From Ferrimonas aestuarii (GTDB lineage: Bacteria > Pseudomonadota > Gammaproteobacteria > Enterobacterales > Shewanellaceae): a stretch of 64,000 nucleotides of DNA. Below the pieces are notes generated by a model that searched no databases, was not told where the DNA came from, and saw nothing but the letters and a program-made list of their open reading frames with translations. Positions within the stretch are counted from its first letter, which is position 1; the number at the start of each line of letters is the position of its first letter. The stretch covers positions 372,001 through 436,000 of the forward strand of contig NZ_SWCJ01000003.1 of assembly GCF_005116665.1 (NCBI RefSeq), given 5' to 3'. The translations under genes were made by a program, and so were the position numbers. Shown here one piece after another: positions 20,171-28,152 of the stretch.

Positions 20171-20196
20171 AAAAACCGCCAGCGATGGCGGTTTTT
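20171..20196. terminator. Terminator between tolC and an outer-membrane protein gene
   Basis: AAAAACCGCC / GGCGGTTTTT, 10-bp stem, 6-base loop, with a 7-base T-run on the plus strand and an A-run upstream that serves the minus strand. Confidence 0.92.
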
Positions 20197-20213
20197 TTAT
20201 GCTCGTAACTGAC

Positions 20214-20879
20214 TTAGAAGTGAATTTCTGCACCAACAAAGTAGCCACTAAACTCAAGGTCAGTGTTGGTTCCCCAGTCCTGAACATCGAAGCTGTGCTG
20301 ACGGTAGCCGCCTTTGATGTTGAGATCGATGGCCAGCATGTCTAAGTTCCAGCCAAGGCCCACCTGATAGTCACTGATGGACTTATCATCGAAGCCGCCT
20401 GCAGAGACATCCACAAACGCAAACAACCCAGTACCTACTAAGTTCACTTGGCCCTTGGCATAACCCAAAATGGTGCCGTCATCGAGCGTGTCGGAGCTAA
20501 AGCTATCGCGACTTACTTCACCATCATAGATACGGTAGTTTGCGCCCACATCCAGAGACACAACACCGTTATCCAACAACTCGTAGTACAGCACGAAGTC
20601 GGTATTGGTCAGATCGGCGGCTAAAGCATTGTTACCATCACTCTCTTGCTGATTGTGACGAATCATCACGTTCGGAACGAGAGGAATAAAGTGTTCAAAA
20701 GCCACGTAACCAGAAACACGATAGCTGTCATCCCAGCCCTGATCGGCGCCGCGTACATTGCCCTCAACTTCACTTTGCTGAAGGTCCAAACCCAATTTGA
20801 TGCCAAGAGCGTCGGCTTGAGCGGAAGTGCTGATGGCAGCGGAAACACAGAGTGCGATAAGGCCAAGTTGTTGGCGCAT
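20214..20879 (-). CDS. Outer-membrane beta-barrel protein (TIGR04219-like)
   Basis: 221 residues with a signal peptide ending near SAQA (residue 22) and a C-terminal phenylalanine (VGAEIHF), the usual outer-membrane barrel signature. Alternating hydrophobic strands (VSGYVAFEHFIPLVPNVMIRH, TDFVLYYELLDNGVVSLDVG, LFAFVDVSAGG) fit an 8-strand barrel. It resembles the uncharacterised family TIGR04219 from marine gammaproteobacteria; this name is from memory. It lies four bases after the DUF2333 gene, so the two are co-translated. Confidence 0.8.
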   Translation of the reverse strand: MRQQLGLIALCVSAAISTSAQADALGIKLGLDLQQSEVEGNVRGADQGWDDSYRVSGYVAFEHFIPLVPNVMIRHNQQESDGNNALAADLTNTDFVLYYELLDNGVVSLDVGANYRIYDGEVSRDSFSSDTLDDGTILGYAKGQVNLVGTGLFAFVDVSAGGFDDKSISDYQVGLGWNLDMLAIDLNIKGGYRQHSFDVQDWGTNTDLEFSGYFVGAEIHF

Positions 20880-20883
20880 GGTT

Positions 20884-21852
20884 TTATCCTTGATTTAACA
20901 GTTGTTTAAGGTCAATCAGTGCCGCATTAGCACGACTAATGTAGTTGGCCATCACCAAAGAGTGGTTGGCCACAAACCCAAAGCCACTGCCATTGAGAAT
21001 CATCGGGCTCCAAACCGCTTGTTGCGTCGATTCAAGCTCACGAATGATCTGTTGCAGGCTCACTTTGGCGTTTTTCTTCTCCAGTACTGGAGCAAAATCT
21101 TGCTCGATACCGCGCATGATCGCCAGTAGCGCCCAGGTGCTGCCTCGAGATTCATAAAATACGTCGTCAATCTTCCACCAGCTGGTCTGCACGCGCTGAT
21201 CGAATTGAGCCCCTGTAGAGCGAGTTGCTGCGGCATCGCCAGCCAGATCCGTATTAAGACGTTCTTGACCCACACTCGCCGAAAGGCGCTGAGACAAACT
21301 GCCCAAACGCTTCTCTACCTGATCCAGTACCGCCACTAAGTTATCGGCACGGGCATAAAATTGGGCGCTCGGGTCGTTAGGGTTCACCATGCGGTCACGA
21401 TAGCGGGTTAATGCTTCAATACCTTGACGATATTCCGACTCAGCACGGGGCACCAGCCAACTGCGGTGATCAATATTGAACTTAGGCTGCGCCTGAATCA
21501 GATCCGGATCTTCCGTAGACTGAGACTGAGAACGCGCCAAGTCTTTACGCATTACCAAGGTCAGGTCGCGAAGCTGCTCCAACGCCCCAAATTCAAAAGC
21601 GGGCATGTTGTCCAAAAGTACCGAAGGTGGCAGCTTGTCATTGGAGAGGAACCCACCAGGTTTATCCAATAAGGTTTCCGCGATAAGAATGGCGGCCGTG
21701 GTGGTGGCGTAGCCCGTCACCTCTGGTGAGTGGCGCAACTGTTCCTGTTTAATTGGAGCAGGCTCAAAGCTCCACCACACCCCAATCAGCCACATCAGTA
21801 CAACAACAACGGCTGTGGTAATTCCTACCTGCTTTCGAGTAACTGAAACCAT
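20884..21852 (-). CDS. DUF2333 family membrane-anchored protein
   Basis: 322 residues with one N-terminal membrane anchor (ITTAVVVVLMWLIGVWWSF, about residues 10-29) and a largely helical periplasmic part. Characteristic segments are GYATTTAAILIAETLLDKPGGFLSNDKLPP, FEFGALEQLRDLTLVMRKDL, and WWKIDDVFYESRGSTWALLA. This is DUF2333, a family of unknown function found in marine gammaproteobacteria. It is sandwiched between a copper chaperone gene (9 bases upstream) and an outer-membrane barrel gene (4 bases downstream), suggesting an envelope role. Confidence 0.85.
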   Translation of the reverse strand: MVSVTRKQVGITTAVVVVLMWLIGVWWSFEPAPIKQEQLRHSPEVTGYATTTAAILIAETLLDKPGGFLSNDKLPPSVLLDNMPAFEFGALEQLRDLTLVMRKDLARSQSQSTEDPDLIQAQPKFNIDHRSWLVPRAESEYRQGIEALTRYRDRMVNPNDPSAQFYARADNLVAVLDQVEKRLGSLSQRLSASVGQERLNTDLAGDAAATRSTGAQFDQRVQTSWWKIDDVFYESRGSTWALLAIMRGIEQDFAPVLEKKNAKVSLQQIIRELESTQQAVWSPMILNGSGFGFVANHSLVMANYISRANAALIDLKQLLNQG

Positions 21853-21861
21853 AACTTCCCC

Positions 21862-22311
21862 TTAATGGTGGTGGTGGTGGGCGTGCTCATTCAAGTTGAC
21901 GATTGGCAACTTAACTTGCTGCGACTTCTGCCCATCAAAGTGCAATTCGCAGGTCACAGTTTCACCCGCAAGTGGTTGTTTAGTCAGTTGCAATAACATC
22001 AGATGGTCACGACCTTGGTGCAGTGTAATCTGCTCTCCCTTAGGAAGGGTAATCTTTTCGATGCGACGCATCTTCATCAAACCATTTTCTGTGAACATAG
22101 TGTGGATCTCGGTACGCCCAGCAATGTCACAATCGGCGCCAATCAGAGCCGTATCGCTGTCTTGGCTGGTCAAAACCATGTAGGCAGCCGTGTTAGGCAC
22201 CCCAGGTGGCATCTCACGAACCTGCGGCTGTTCAACGCTCACCTCAGCCAAACTGGAAAAGCTAACCGCAGTCAGGAGCGCTGACCAAGCAAACAGTTGT
22301 TTGAATTTCAT
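21862..22311 (-). CDS. Periplasmic copper chaperone PCu(A)C
   Basis: 149 residues with a signal peptide ending near SSLA (residue 22). The full Cu(I)-binding pattern H-x10-M-x21-H-x-M is present as H70, M81, H103 and M105. This family delivers copper to the CuA or CuB site of cytochrome oxidase. The protein ends in a natural histidine tail (HAHHHHH), which could hold extra metal. Two cysteines (C61, and the one in TVTCELHF) are also present. First gene of a three-gene unit with DUF2333 and the barrel protein. Confidence 0.93.
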   Translation of the reverse strand: MKFKQLFAWSALLTAVSFSSLAEVSVEQPQVREMPPGVPNTAAYMVLTSQDSDTALIGADCDIAGRTEIHTMFTENGLMKMRRIEKITLPKGEQITLHQGRDHLMLLQLTKQPLAGETVTCELHFDGQKSQQVKLPIVNLNEHAHHHHH

Positions 22312-22372
22312 TTTGATTCCCTTACACTTCCTTGGTACATATTTTGTTCACCTTCCATGGAGAGGAGAGGTT

Positions 22373-23116
22373 ATGGCTTCCCAAATCGACATCAGTGTCG
22401 ACGGTCATGTCATGGTACTGACCATCAACCGCCCCGACAAGCGTAATGCACTGACACAACAGATGTATACCGAGCTTCGTAACCAACTGTTAGCGGCGGA
22501 CGAAGACGATAATATTCGAGCTTATTTAATTCGAGGTCAGCAAGACTGCTTCACTGCGGGTAACGACCTGTCCAACTTTGTCGAAGGTGAGTTTGGTGAA
22601 TCCAATCAAGCGGTCAAGTTCATCAAGGTGCTGCCCAAACTGCGCAAGCCTTTGATTGCCGCGGTGGGAGGCAGCGCCGTCGGTGTAGGCGTAACCCTGT
22701 TGCCCCATTGCGACATGGTGATCGCCGCCGATAACGCCAAATTTGCCATGCCGTTTGTTAACTTAGGCATCGTACCAGAAGCGGGCTCCAGTACCCTGAT
22801 TCCCCAAATGTGTGGCGGCCCTCTGGCAGCAGAGCTGCTTCTGCTAGGCGAACCTTTCGACGTGGAAAAGGCCAAGCAAGTAGGCTTAGTCAATCACAGC
22901 TGTGCCCCTGAAGAGCTGATAACGCTGGCCATGGAATACGCCCAGAAATTTGCCAGTCGCCCGCCTCAAGCGATGCAGCACGCCAAAGCCCTGCTTAAAC
23001 TCTCTCAGCCTCAACTGAGTTCGGTGCTGCAAACCGAATTTGATGGCTTAGCCCAGCGACTCTCAAGTCAGGAAACCCAAGCCCTATTCGCAGCCCTGCT
23101 GAAACGCAGTCAGTGA
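22373..23116 (+). CDS. Enoyl-CoA hydratase/isomerase family protein
   Basis: 247 residues from ATG 22373, which follows GGAGAGGAGAGG; the open frame extends upstream to 22190 across the start of the divergent copper-chaperone gene and that part is not coding. Crotonase signatures: TINRPDKRNALTQQMYTEL, CFTAGNDLSNF, AAVGGSAVGVGVTLLPHCD and LGIVPEAGSSTLIPQ. The PEAGSS motif and the sequence overall are closest to delta3-delta2-enoyl-CoA isomerase or PaaG-like members. Unrelated in position to other beta-oxidation genes. Confidence 0.87.
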   Translation: MASQIDISVDGHVMVLTINRPDKRNALTQQMYTELRNQLLAADEDDNIRAYLIRGQQDCFTAGNDLSNFVEGEFGESNQAVKFIKVLPKLRKPLIAAVGGSAVGVGVTLLPHCDMVIAADNAKFAMPFVNLGIVPEAGSSTLIPQMCGGPLAAELLLLGEPFDVEKAKQVGLVNHSCAPEELITLAMEYAQKFASRPPQAMQHAKALLKLSQPQLSSVLQTEFDGLAQRLSSQETQALFAALLKRSQ

Positions 23117-23123
23117 ATTAGGT

Positions 23124-23160
23124 GGCGAGGCCTCCTAGGAGGGCTAGCGGAAGCCTCGCC
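23124..23160. terminator. Inverted repeat between convergent genes
   Basis: An outer stem GGCGAGGC / GCCTCGCC encloses a 12-base palindrome CCTCCTAGGAGG (23131-23142). It sits between the isomerase stop and the stop of the small membrane-protein gene. There is no T-run, so a classical terminator is not certain. Confidence 0.4.
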
Positions 23161-23162
23161 GA

Positions 23163-23321
23163 TTACCGTTTCCAGTGCCAGTACCCACCCCAGGTAATTA
23201 GCACAAGTAAGACAATCAGTGCCCAGTTGCCAAAATCTTGCCACCACCATGCCAGCCACATCGGTTCCACTAGGGTCACCGCGGCAAGGCACAGCAGTAA
23301 AATTAGTAATATGAACGGCAT
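23163..23321 (-). CDS. Small two-helix membrane protein (52 aa), last gene of PspC-like unit
   Basis: A 52-codon frame from ATG 23321 to TAA 23163. Two hydrophobic segments, PFILLILLLCLAAVTLVEP and WALIVLLVLITWGGYW, are separated by a tryptophan-rich turn (MWLAWWWQDFGN), so a hairpin inner-membrane protein is predicted. Its start lies inside the last codons of the PspC-domain gene (19-base overlap), a strong sign of translational coupling. No family is recognised. Confidence 0.6.
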   Translation of the reverse strand: MPFILLILLLCLAAVTLVEPMWLAWWWQDFGNWALIVLLVLITWGGYWHWKR

Positions 23322-23503
23322 TTGCGCTTCGGCATCAAGAATGCCGCCACCGCATATACCAAGGTCGCCGTGATGGGCTCAAACATCGCGAAGGCGATAA
23401 ACACCACTCGGCACCAGAACAGGCTCAGCCCTAAATAGCCGCACAAACCTGCAAACATCCCTGTCAACCAACCTTTATTTGTATCTCGCGTTAACTTGTT
23501 CAT
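23303..23503 (-). CDS. Short PspC-domain membrane protein
   Basis: 66 residues. The phage-shock PspC domain is recognisable: LTRDTNKGWLTGMFAGLCGYLGL, then WCRVVFIAFAMFEPITATLVYAVAAFLMPKRK. In E. coli, PspC is an inner-membrane sensor of about 119 residues that signals envelope stress to PspA; here only the domain remains, with no leucine-zipper tail. GGGAGAG precedes the ATG. It is third in a four-gene unit, with no pspA, pspB or pspF nearby. Confidence 0.82.
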   Translation of the reverse strand: MNKLTRDTNKGWLTGMFAGLCGYLGLSLFWCRVVFIAFAMFEPITATLVYAVAAFLMPKRKCRSYY

Positions 23504-23516
23504 CTTCTCTCCCTAG

Positions 23517-23612
23517 TTACCACTCTTGATAACACCACACCCCCACTGCGGTCAGTAGCCAGCCTAGAACCGGCAATGCGCATAACAATAACGGGGTAAA
23601 ACTGGCTATCAC
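23517..23612 (-). CDS. Candidate 31-residue membrane peptide
   Basis: A 31-codon frame with GTG start at 23612, overlapping the stop of the preceding gene (GAGTGATAG: TGA of one, GTG of the next), and TAA at 23517. The product MIASFTPLLLCALPVLGWLL TAVGVWCYQEW is one long hydrophobic helix. GGTGA lies five bases before the GTG. It sits 13 bases ahead of the PspC-domain gene. Short and without known relatives, so it could be chance; the overlap and the membrane character support it. Confidence 0.42.
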   Translation of the reverse strand: MIASFTPLLLCALPVLGWLLTAVGVWCYQEW

Positions 23613-23890
23613 TCCTCATCACCGATGGCAGTAGATGCCGTCAGTTTCGGCTCAGACTTCACCAAAACCAGCTCCGGCTCAACGCTGTACAACCCAACCG
23701 CGCTGTACAAACGAACGTCCTGTTTCAGTTGCTGATTCATGGAGTAATTGACCTGTTCAATCTGTTTGTTCAGTTGCTGCTGAACTCCATCGCGGGCTTC
23801 CTGTTTTACGTCAGCGACGCTGTAACCACTGAACAACATGGAACCTAAAAACAGAGCGACAATGGATTTGGTGTTAGATACGGTTTTCAT
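23609..23890 (-). CDS. Small secreted protein (93 aa), first gene of PspC-like unit
   Basis: 93 residues with a signal peptide MKTVSNTKSIVALFLGSMLF SGYSVA, then a glutamine-rich, helix-prone part (QEARDGVQQQLNKQIEQVNYSMN QQLKQD) and an extended tail ending in DEE. Predicted periplasmic. GAGGAAG precedes the ATG. A sigma-54-type promoter lies about 40 bases upstream. Function unknown; envelope-stress association is inferred from promoter and neighbours. Confidence 0.72.
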   Translation of the reverse strand: MKTVSNTKSIVALFLGSMLFSGYSVADVKQEARDGVQQQLNKQIEQVNYSMNQQLKQDVRLYSAVGLYSVEPELVLVKSEPKLTASTAIGDEE

Positions 23891-23929
23891 GGCTTCTTCC
23901 TCGGTTAAGTTAAATACACCCTTGACTAT

Positions 23930-23945
23930 TCAATGGGCGTGCCAA
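23930..23945 (-). promoter_or_regulatory. Sigma-54 (-24/-12) promoter candidate
   Basis: On the minus strand TTGGCACGCCCATTGA (23945 to 23930) matches the sigma-54 consensus YTGGCACG-N4-TTGC at every position except the last (A instead of C). The -12 end is about 39 bases before the ATG of the 93-residue gene. In E. coli all psp promoters use sigma-54 with PspF, which agrees with the PspC domain in this unit. The 150 bases upstream hold no gene and could carry an activator site. Confidence 0.6.
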
Positions 23946-24098
23946 GTTTTTAAGCCAATGTATTTAAAGGAGAAAGCTTGTTTTCGGTAGGCGTTAAAAA
24001 TGGAGCAACAGCGGGATGTTAATGAAAAGTAGCGATCCTCACCAACCCTTAGTGAAAATCGCTAGCGATCGAAATAAAGGGGCAGTAATCCCGAGTAA

Positions 24099-24809
24099 TT
24101 AGCCAGCGGCAACGCCGGTGGCTAATGCCAGCTCCACCATCTCATTGAAGCTGCTCTGACGCTCGTCGGCACTGGTCTCCTCCGTATGCAGCAGGTGATC
24201 GGACACGGTTAAAATGGTCAACGCCTGTACCCTTTGTTCAGCGGCGATGGCATAGAGAGCGGCGGCCTCCATCTCAACGGCCAACACCCCCATACGCTGC
24301 ATCGCTGGCAGCAGTGCTGCATCTCGACCATAGAACAGATCGTTGGTGAATACGTTGCCAAAACGCGCGTTAAGATCACGCTGTTTCGCCTGCTGATAAC
24401 AGGCTGCGGTCAGCTCAAAATCAGGAACCGCGGCATAATCATAACCGGCAAACCGAGTGCGGTTGGTCAATGATGCCGTCCCCGCCCCAGTCGCTACCAC
24501 CAGATCGCGAAGCTTAAGATCATCGGCAACACCGCCGCAGCTGCCAATTCGAATCAACCTCTTCACCCCGTAGTGACGAATCAACTCTTCGGCATAAATA
24601 GAGATGGATGGAATTCCCATGCCGTGGCCCATGACCGATACTCTATGTCCTTGGTAGTAGCCGGTAAATCCAAGCATGTTGCGCACATCCGTCACCTGAA
24701 CCGCATCTTCCAAAAAGGCATTAGCAATGTACTCGGCGCGCAGTGGATCTCCTGGAAACAGCACCAGTTCTGCAAAATCACCAACATTGGCATTAATGTG
24801 TGGAGTCAT
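24099..24809 (-). CDS. deoD: Purine nucleoside phosphorylase DeoD-type
   Basis: 236 residues. DeoD splits purine (deoxy)nucleosides with phosphate to free base and (deoxy)ribose 1-phosphate in salvage. Family marks: TPHINANVGDFAELVLFPGDPLRAEYIA at the N-terminus, GHGMGIPSISIYAEELI, IGSCGG (phosphate site), VEMEAAALYAIA (ribose/base site) and LTVSDHL with the catalytic Asp. Hexameric low-molecular-mass type. It stands alone, divergent from a YeiL-like regulator rather than in a deoCABD operon. Confidence 0.96.
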   Translation of the reverse strand: MTPHINANVGDFAELVLFPGDPLRAEYIANAFLEDAVQVTDVRNMLGFTGYYQGHRVSVMGHGMGIPSISIYAEELIRHYGVKRLIRIGSCGGVADDLKLRDLVVATGAGTASLTNRTRFAGYDYAAVPDFELTAACYQQAKQRDLNARFGNVFTNDLFYGRDAALLPAMQRMGVLAVEMEAAALYAIAAEQRVQALTILTVSDHLLHTEETSADERQSSFNEMVELALATGVAAG

Positions 24810-24871
24810 GATTATTTCCTCTTTTCATCAGTACGCTCAGCAGTGTAAAAAGGAAAACTCACTGGCCATGA

Positions 24872-24883
24872 GGACAATTGTCC
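24872..24883. promoter_or_regulatory. Palindrome in the deoD / YeiL-like divergent region
   Basis: A perfect 12-base palindrome GGACAATTGTCC sits centrally between the two divergent starts. A second feature is a distant inverted pair CCAATTCCA (24891-24899) / TGGAATTGG (24969-24977). Either may be an operator for the adjacent CRP/FNR-type regulator; inferred from position. Confidence 0.35.
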
Positions 24884-24997
24884 CCCTATACCAATTCCAT
24901 TAAGAATGTGGTCAGCTAAGGGAGTAGAACAGATCGGTTTAAGCAAGCAATAGCAGTCCGTTCTAGATTGGAATTGGCATCAAGGAGTCATCAACAC

Positions 24998-25663
24998 GTG
25001 GGGCAATCACCACTTCAACAAGCCATCGCCCAAGGGCACCAACAACTGATTGACGCCATCGAAGCGATGTCGTTACCGAGTCAGGTTTTCGAGCCGGACA
25101 CGCCGATGTTACGTCAGGGACAGTCCATCGATCCTCTGTACTGGATCGACCAAGGGGAGTTCACCCTGCATTACGCCGCTAAAAACGGCAAAGAGTTTGG
25201 AATTGGAATCTGGCGGGTCGAGAAACGACTATTTGGCGAAATCGAACTGCTCACCGGTGAATGCTGCCAATTTGACGTGGTGCCATTGGAGCCGGTAACG
25301 GTACGTAAGCTGCCCAGAGCCCAATTTGAGAAGTTACTACTCAGTGAGCCCAACATCGCTTTGTGGCTCAGTAATCAGATGGCCTGCCACTATCAGCAGC
25401 AGATGCACAGTGCCATTCGTCGTAGCCTCTACCCTTTGGCGCACAACATTGCAGAGGATCTTCTAAAGCGAGAGCAGCAGGGACTGGCTGACATGAAGGG
25501 CTATCAAGAGGCAGCCCGCTTTGGCTGCGGTCAGCGGGTGTATCGCCGAGTCATCGCCCAGCTAATAAGGCAAGGCTTGATAGAGAAACGTCAGGGGCAG
25601 TTGGCGATCACCGATCGCCAACGATTAACTGAGTTTTTAGAAGAGACGGCCAATCCGCTTTAG
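24998..25663 (+). CDS. CRP/FNR-type transcriptional regulator, YeiL-like
   Basis: 221 residues from GTG 24998, with AAGGAG ten bases before it; an upstream TTG frame (24968) runs through that ribosome site. An N-terminal cyclic-nucleotide-type beta-roll ([22 protein letters not shown] ... [23 protein letters not shown]) is followed by a dimer helix and a winged helix ([31 protein letters not shown]). The FGEIEL and C-terminal segments resemble E. coli YeiL, which is encoded by a nucleoside gene (rihB). Divergence from deoD suggests control of purine nucleoside use. C-C at residues in ECCQF might bind a cofactor; unproven. Confidence 0.8.
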   Translation: MGQSPLQQAIAQGHQQLIDAIEAMSLPSQVFEPDTPMLRQGQSIDPLYWIDQGEFTLHYAAKNGKEFGIGIWRVEKRLFGEIELLTGECCQFDVVPLEPVTVRKLPRAQFEKLLLSEPNIALWLSNQMACHYQQQMHSAIRRSLYPLAHNIAEDLLKREQQGLADMKGYQEAARFGCGQRVYRRVIAQLIRQGLIEKRQGQLAITDRQRLTEFLEETANPL

Positions 25664-26655
25664 TTAAGCTCAAGCTCTTTTGGCTCACCCACGTGGGCCA
25701 TCGCCTCCAGAAGTAGCTGTGGCTGAGCGTCTTTTAGGTGGGCTTTCTCAGACAGAGTACGTCGCCAATTACGAGCGCCCGGTAAGCCATTAAACAGCCC
25801 CAACATATGGCGAGTTACGTGGTTTACTCGACCACCGTTGGCCAGATGGCGTTCAACGTAGGGCACCATGGCTTCTACTACGGCACGGCGATCAACCGTC
25901 GGCGTGCTATCACCGTAGATCTCACTGTCCACAGAGGCCAACAGGTAGGGATTCTGGTACGCCTCTCGGCCAACCATCACACCATCTAAGTGCTGTAGGT
26001 GCCCTTGACACTCCTCAATGGTCTTGATGCCGCCATTTACAGCGATGGTTAGCTGAGGGTAATCCCGCTTAATCTGGTAGGCTCGGTCGTAATCCAAAGG
26101 CGGAATCTCGCGGTTCTCTTTCGGGCTTAAGCCAGACAACCAAGCTTTACGAGCGTGAATGGTGAAATCCTGACAACCGGCGGCAGACACAATGTCGATA
26201 AATCGAGTCAAAAACTCATAGCTGTCCTGCTCGTCGATGCCAATGCGAGTCTTCACGGTTACCGGCAGGTCCACCACTGATTTCATGGCATCCACACATT
26301 CAGCAACCAGTTCAGGCTCGGCCATCAAACAGGCACCGAAGCGGCCGTTTTGAACCCGATCCGAAGGGCAACCGACGTTCAAGTTTATCTCATCATAGCC
26401 TCGCTCGCTGGCCAACTTGGCACAATGGGCCAGCTCACTTGGATTGCTGCCTCCCAACTGCAGTGCCACCGGATGCTCCTGCTGGTTATACTCCAAAAAA
26501 TCTCCACGGCCATGGATGATGGCACCAGTAGTCACCATCTCGGTGTAGAGCAGAGTATTGCGAGAAAGCAGACGCGCAAAGTAGCGATAGTGTCTGTCAG
26601 TCCAATCCAGCATCGGGGCCACGGAAAATCGGCAGTTGTGTTCAGCGTAACTCAA
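25660..26655 (-). CDS. dusA: tRNA-dihydrouridine(20/20a) synthase
   Basis: DusA reduces U20/U20a in the tRNA D-loop with FMN and NADPH. The core is unmistakable: [52 protein letters not shown] (active-site Cys), [39 protein letters not shown] and [11 protein letters not shown]. The frame is open to 26877, but a promoter (TGCTATAAT) lies inside that extension. A TTG at 26655 preceded by AGGTG gives 331 residues, near E. coli; an ATG at 26703 (347 residues) is the alternative. Its stop overlaps the convergent regulator gene by 4 bases. Confidence 0.95.
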   Translation of the reverse strand: MSYAEHNCRFSVAPMLDWTDRHYRYFARLLSRNTLLYTEMVTTGAIIHGRGDFLEYNQQEHPVALQLGGSNPSELAHCAKLASERGYDEINLNVGCPSDRVQNGRFGACLMAEPELVAECVDAMKSVVDLPVTVKTRIGIDEQDSYEFLTRFIDIVSAAGCQDFTIHARKAWLSGLSPKENREIPPLDYDRAYQIKRDYPQLTIAVNGGIKTIEECQGHLQHLDGVMVGREAYQNPYLLASVDSEIYGDSTPTVDRRAVVEAMVPYVERHLANGGRVNHVTRHMLGLFNGLPGARNWRRTLSEKAHLKDAQPQLLLEAMAHVGEPKELELN

Positions 26656-26715
26656 AGCGCACCTGTGTTTGTTCAAGAAAACCACGGCTCTGTTGAAGAG
26701 CATTTCGGGGGCGGG

Positions 26716-26724
26716 ATTATAGCA
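26716..26724 (-). promoter_or_regulatory. Extended -10 promoter of dusA
   Basis: TGCTATAAT reads on the minus strand from 26724 to 26716: a perfect -10 with the extended TGn. No strong -35 is present, which is usual for this class. The start of transcription would fall near 26709, after the far-upstream open frame and before the start codons considered for dusA. Confidence 0.55.
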
Positions 26725-26798
26725 GAGCATCCCCCGGTAAAGACACGACTTAAACGAACATTTTTTCGCCACCAATAATGATGCGAAATTGTAATTAC

Positions 26799-27212
26799 TT
26801 AGCCGCCAATAGAGGTCACCAAGACTTTGCGTTTGCCGCCATGGTCCCGGTGCTCTCCCAGATAGATCCCTTGCCAAGTACCCAGACCCAAGCGTCCTTG
26901 ACGTACCGGCAGCATCAGAGAGGTGCCCAAAATACTGCTTTTGATGTGGGCGGGCATGTCGTCATCCCCTTCATAGTCATGCTGAAAATAAGGGGTGCCG
27001 TCAGCAACAAGGCGATCGAAGAAACGACTGAAGTCGCCACGAACCGTCGGGTCGCAATTCTCATTGAGAGTTAGGCTGGCCGACGTGTGCTGCAACTGAA
27101 GATGCAGCAACCCGGAGCCGATCTCAGACAGAGGCAACTGCCGCTCCAACTCATCACTGATCAGATGAAAGCCGCGAGGCCGCTCTGCCAAGGTAATCAT
27201 AAACTGCTTCAT
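26799..27212 (-). CDS. yjbQ: YjbQ family (UPF0047) protein
   Basis: 137 residues, the normal family length. Conserved segments are [41 protein letters not shown] and [21 protein letters not shown], which carry the histidines and acids of the presumed active site. E. coli YjbQ has weak thiamine-phosphate synthase activity; its main role is unknown. Ends 75 bases before the dusA promoter; divergent from csgE. Confidence 0.93.
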   Translation of the reverse strand: MKQFMITLAERPRGFHLISDELERQLPLSEIGSGLLHLQLQHTSASLTLNENCDPTVRGDFSRFFDRLVADGTPYFQHDYEGDDDMPAHIKSSILGTSLMLPVRQGRLGLGTWQGIYLGEHRDHGGKRKVLVTSIGG

Positions 27213-27361
27213 GTGCTGCTCCTCAAACTCGAACTAGTTCGTCCCCTATTTAAACCCTCCTTTTGAGGGATGGGACTCAATCACGCCCCCTCGTATGTTA
27301 GCCACACTCAGCGGTCATGGAACTTGGCTGCGCATAATAACAATTGGGTTGAGACTTTGAT

Positions 27362-27745
27362 ATGGGACGTCTTTTCTGGCTGGTTTTGGCCTGCACTCTC
27401 CTATTTATCGCTCCGGTCAAAAGCAGTGACATCGAGCTCGATGGCATTGTGGTGGACCGCACCCTCACTCGATTTGGTAAAGAGTTCCTCTACTACTACT
27501 CCGGCTACTGGCGCGACCTGCCCAACACGCAAGGGTTTATTGTCACCGTTCATGAAACCGTGTACCCCCAAGCTGGCACCAAACTGTGGATAGAGGTCAA
27601 CCAACAGAAGGTGTTCGAAACCTACTTTGGACGCCGCTACAACAACATCAAAGAGAAAGCCGATCAGGGAATGTTGGCCACCATCGACAAGGTGACGGAG
27701 ATCAAGGCCAACATCATGCTCGGAAAATCTGAACAGCAATGGTAA
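27362..27745 (+). CDS. csgE: Curli assembly factor CsgE
   Basis: 127 residues with a signal peptide ending near VKSS (residue 22). CsgE is the periplasmic adaptor that brings curlin to the CsgG pore. The family pattern IELDGIVVDRTLTRFGKEFLYYYSGYW, then ITVHE-like VTVHETVYPQAGTKLWIEVNQQKVFETYFGRRYNNIKEKADQG, is clear and matches E. coli CsgE in length. First gene of csgEFG; csgF starts 14 bases after its stop. Confidence 0.92.
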   Translation: MGRLFWLVLACTLLFIAPVKSSDIELDGIVVDRTLTRFGKEFLYYYSGYWRDLPNTQGFIVTVHETVYPQAGTKLWIEVNQQKVFETYFGRRYNNIKEKADQGMLATIDKVTEIKANIMLGKSEQQW

Positions 27746-27759
27746 GGCAAGGAGCGGCT

Positions 27760-28152
27760 ATGAAATCTCGTTTGCTTATCACGTTTATTGGCGTGAGCAT
27801 CAGCTATGGCAGCCAGGCAACCCAACTGAGCTACCAACCCATCAACCCCAGCTTTGGGGGTAACCCGTTAAATGGCAGTTTTCTGCTCAGCAAGGCTCAG
27901 TCGCAGAACGACCATACCGTCGACCGTCCAGAGACCAGTTTTGTCGAGCGCTTTCAAGAATCACTCGAACGCAATCTGCTGTACAGCCTGACCCGAGAGA
28001 TCACCAACGGCGATTTTACCGCTGGTACCTATAACACCGGTGATTACATTGTTGAGGTGCTCGACACCGATCCGGTCAACATCATCGTTCGCATTACCGA
28101 CATCGCCACCGGTGAGGTGACTGAAATCGTGATGCCGAGGGTGGAATACTGA
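27760..28152 (+). CDS. csgF: Curli assembly factor CsgF
   Basis: 130 residues from ATG 27760, with AAGGAG nine bases upstream; the longer frame from 27739 overlaps csgE and has no ribosome site. A signal peptide (to about residue 19, GSQA) is followed by LSYQPINPSFGGNPLNGSFLLSKAQSQN, the conserved CsgF N-terminus that plugs into the CsgG pore, and a C-terminal domain. CsgF is surface-exposed and couples secretion to nucleation by CsgB. Its stop overlaps the csgG start (TGATG). Confidence 0.93.
   Translation: MKSRLLITFIGVSISYGSQATQLSYQPINPSFGGNPLNGSFLLSKAQSQNDHTVDRPETSFVERFQESLERNLLYSLTREITNGDFTAGTYNTGDYIVEVLDTDPVNIIVRITDIATGEVTEIVMPRVEY

Noticed and set aside
22190..22372. 61-residue N-terminal extension of the isomerase gene
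   Set aside because: It overlaps the start of the divergent copper-chaperone gene; the GGAGAGGAGAGG site supports ATG 22373.
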